A program made the translations under genes and the position numbers. Below, one piece after another: positions 62,561 to 64,000 of a DNA stretch of 64,000 nucleotides (position 1 is the stretch's first letter; each line of letters starts with the position of its first letter). Location: positions 992,001-1,056,000 of the forward strand of contig JAESUZ010003526.1 of assembly GCA_017311185.1 (NCBI GenBank), given 5' to 3'. Origin of the DNA: Proteles cristata cristata (Eukaryota; Chordata; Mammalia; Carnivora; Hyaenidae). The notes below the pieces were generated by a model. The model was not told where the DNA came from and made no database searches. It worked only from the letters and a program-made list of their open reading frames with translations.

Positions 62561-63892
62561 GGCTAGGCTGACCCCGTCACTCCTGTCCTGGGTGAGTTGG
62601 GCCAGAAGAGTTTGATCTGAGTGTGGTCATGTTGGGTAGGACAGGATGGGAATATGGAATGTGATTGGGCTTAAGTGTGGAATTTCCCATCCTTCACTGT
62701 CACCCTCTTCCTGTCCCACCCATCTGCTCCTCGTGACCTCTTCTCCCCAGAACTTTTATCAGAAGACAGGGCATTTTGTTCCCAGGCGGTTGGTTTATTT
62801 CCTTTCAGGATCCAGACTGAGGAGAGGGGAACAAATACCATTTTTCAACCACCTTACCTTTAGGAGGCTGGCTTGCTAAATCTGGACAGCATCCAGTTGG
62901 GCCCTTGTGACCCATATAAAGTGATCTTTTGATTCATGATCTGCTTCTTAGCAATGGCTTGGGAAGTCAGTACATCATCAGAGAGGCTAGTTGGCTGAAG
63001 GTGAGGGTAGCTGGGGAGGGGACAGCCTAACTCTGCCTGAATTTACTCTAAACAGGGACTTAATCGTTCTCCTCTGTCTAGTTTTGCATGTGATCTTTAA
63101 ACAGTCTACCTCTGGTTACCAAGTAACAGGCGCTGTTGGGTTTTGCAGGTCAGTGTGTTCCCAGTGGCTGCCGCTCACTCATTAACACTTCTGGAAGAGC
63201 TGCATGTCCCGGTTAAACTCCAAATGTTTTGCAAAGCCATGGGCCATGTCGGAGACAGCCACTGGGCTGTGCATAATGATTTAATTAGTGAGCAAGCATC
63301 TAGGACCCTATAGCTTCCAGTGGAATCAGAGCCATCACTGCCACATGGGGAGCCTCTGGGGTCAGATATGGAGTCAAATCCCATCTGTCCCTTATGTGGC
63401 TACCTAATGACGGCTCAGCCTCCTGGCCTCCATTCCTTGACTGTGATCTGATATCACCTAAGCTAAGCACGGTCCTCAGCTCCCTGCAGGCACTTGCTAG
63501 GTATCACATCCTTCCATGGATGTCCTGAGGGGATCAGGGGGACTCGAACATATGGTCAGATGAGGGACTTGGGATTGCTGCAACTATGTCTAGGTGAAGA
63601 AAGCACAAAATTTGGCAAAGGCCTTTATTGTCCAATACTGGGAACTTCTGGGGCTGGAACTGTCTGTCGTGGCTGGAAGTGAACCAGGTGAGACACCATT
63701 CCAAGTCCCTCTCAGGCCAATCATGGCCCGATGGCCACAGGACATGTTTGCCTGATGTCCCCAGAGGTGCAGCATCTGTCCCCAACCTGCCATGCTTCCT
63801 ATACAAATTAAATATAGGTCAAGCCACACATCAGGTAAGTGAGCCCTTCCTGGGACTATTCTGATTGCCTTTGGATGCATGAAACTTCCTTT
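62561..63892. other. Terminal stretch, unassigned
   Basis: It follows an LTR-like repeat and could be retroelement-internal sequence, but I recognise no gag, pol or env motif. A CCAAT box (GGCCAATCATGG near 63716) and minus-strand AATAAA near 63624 give weak hints of another LTR. Confidence 0.35.
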
Positions 63893-64000
63893 ATTTTTAT
63901 TTATTTACTTATTATTATTATTTTTAATGTTTTATTTATTTCTGAGAGAGAGAGAAACAGCGTGAGCAGGGGAGGGTCAGAGAGAGAGAGGGAGACACAG
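63893..64000 (-). mobile_element. Carnivore SINE, cut by the window end
   Basis: The tail and body (GAAACAGCGTGAGCAGGGGA) of a young-type copy; its head lies outside the window. Confidence 0.9.

Overview
The window is mammalian nuclear DNA from a carnivore, most likely a felid. About fifty copies of the Carnivora tRNA-derived SINE (CAN/SINEC type) are scattered through it on both strands, with the tRNA-like head, CT-rich body and AATAAA/A-rich tail typical of the cat-lineage subfamilies. Several have perfect target-site duplications. The rest is intron, old LINE-1, L2, MIR, hAT elements and LTRs, as expected for a low-density mammalian locus. No species is claimed.

One protein-coding gene is present and complete on the + strand: PRPSAP2, the phosphoribosyl-pyrophosphate synthetase-associated protein PAP41. 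A CpG-island promoter and a non-coding first exon lie at about 6.4-7.08 kb. Ten coding exons run from 11,890 to 47,943; each is bounded by AG/GT and all join in phase to give exactly 369 codons plus a stop. A 3' UTR of about 0.5 kb ends at a poly(A) signal at 48,426. The product keeps the PRPP-synthetase fold motifs but lacks the catalytic loop and ribose-phosphate loop residues, and carries the PAP-specific insert.

Layout. 0-6.4 kb: upstream flank with SINEs, MIR, an L2-like repeat and a cluster of CCAAT boxes plus an E-box at 5.0-5.1 kb. 6.4-48.45 kb: PRPSAP2. 49.6-61.9 kb: a LINE-1 graveyard with several old + strand elements (5'UTR, ORF1, 3' end), a younger minus-strand L1 with a nearly complete but broken ORF2, a truncated U6 snRNA copy with a perfect 11-bp duplication, and a processed pseudogene of JAZF1. 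61.9-64 kb: an LTR-like repeat, unassigned sequence and a SINE cut by the window end.

I found no undescribed biochemical system. The points most worth a second look are inverted repeat pairs that tightly flank PRPSAP2 exons 6 and 9 (candidate drivers of exon skipping, back-splicing or RNA editing), a weak first start codon followed by a better in-frame one, the upstream CCAAT/E-box cluster, the U6 fragment and the nested L1 history.
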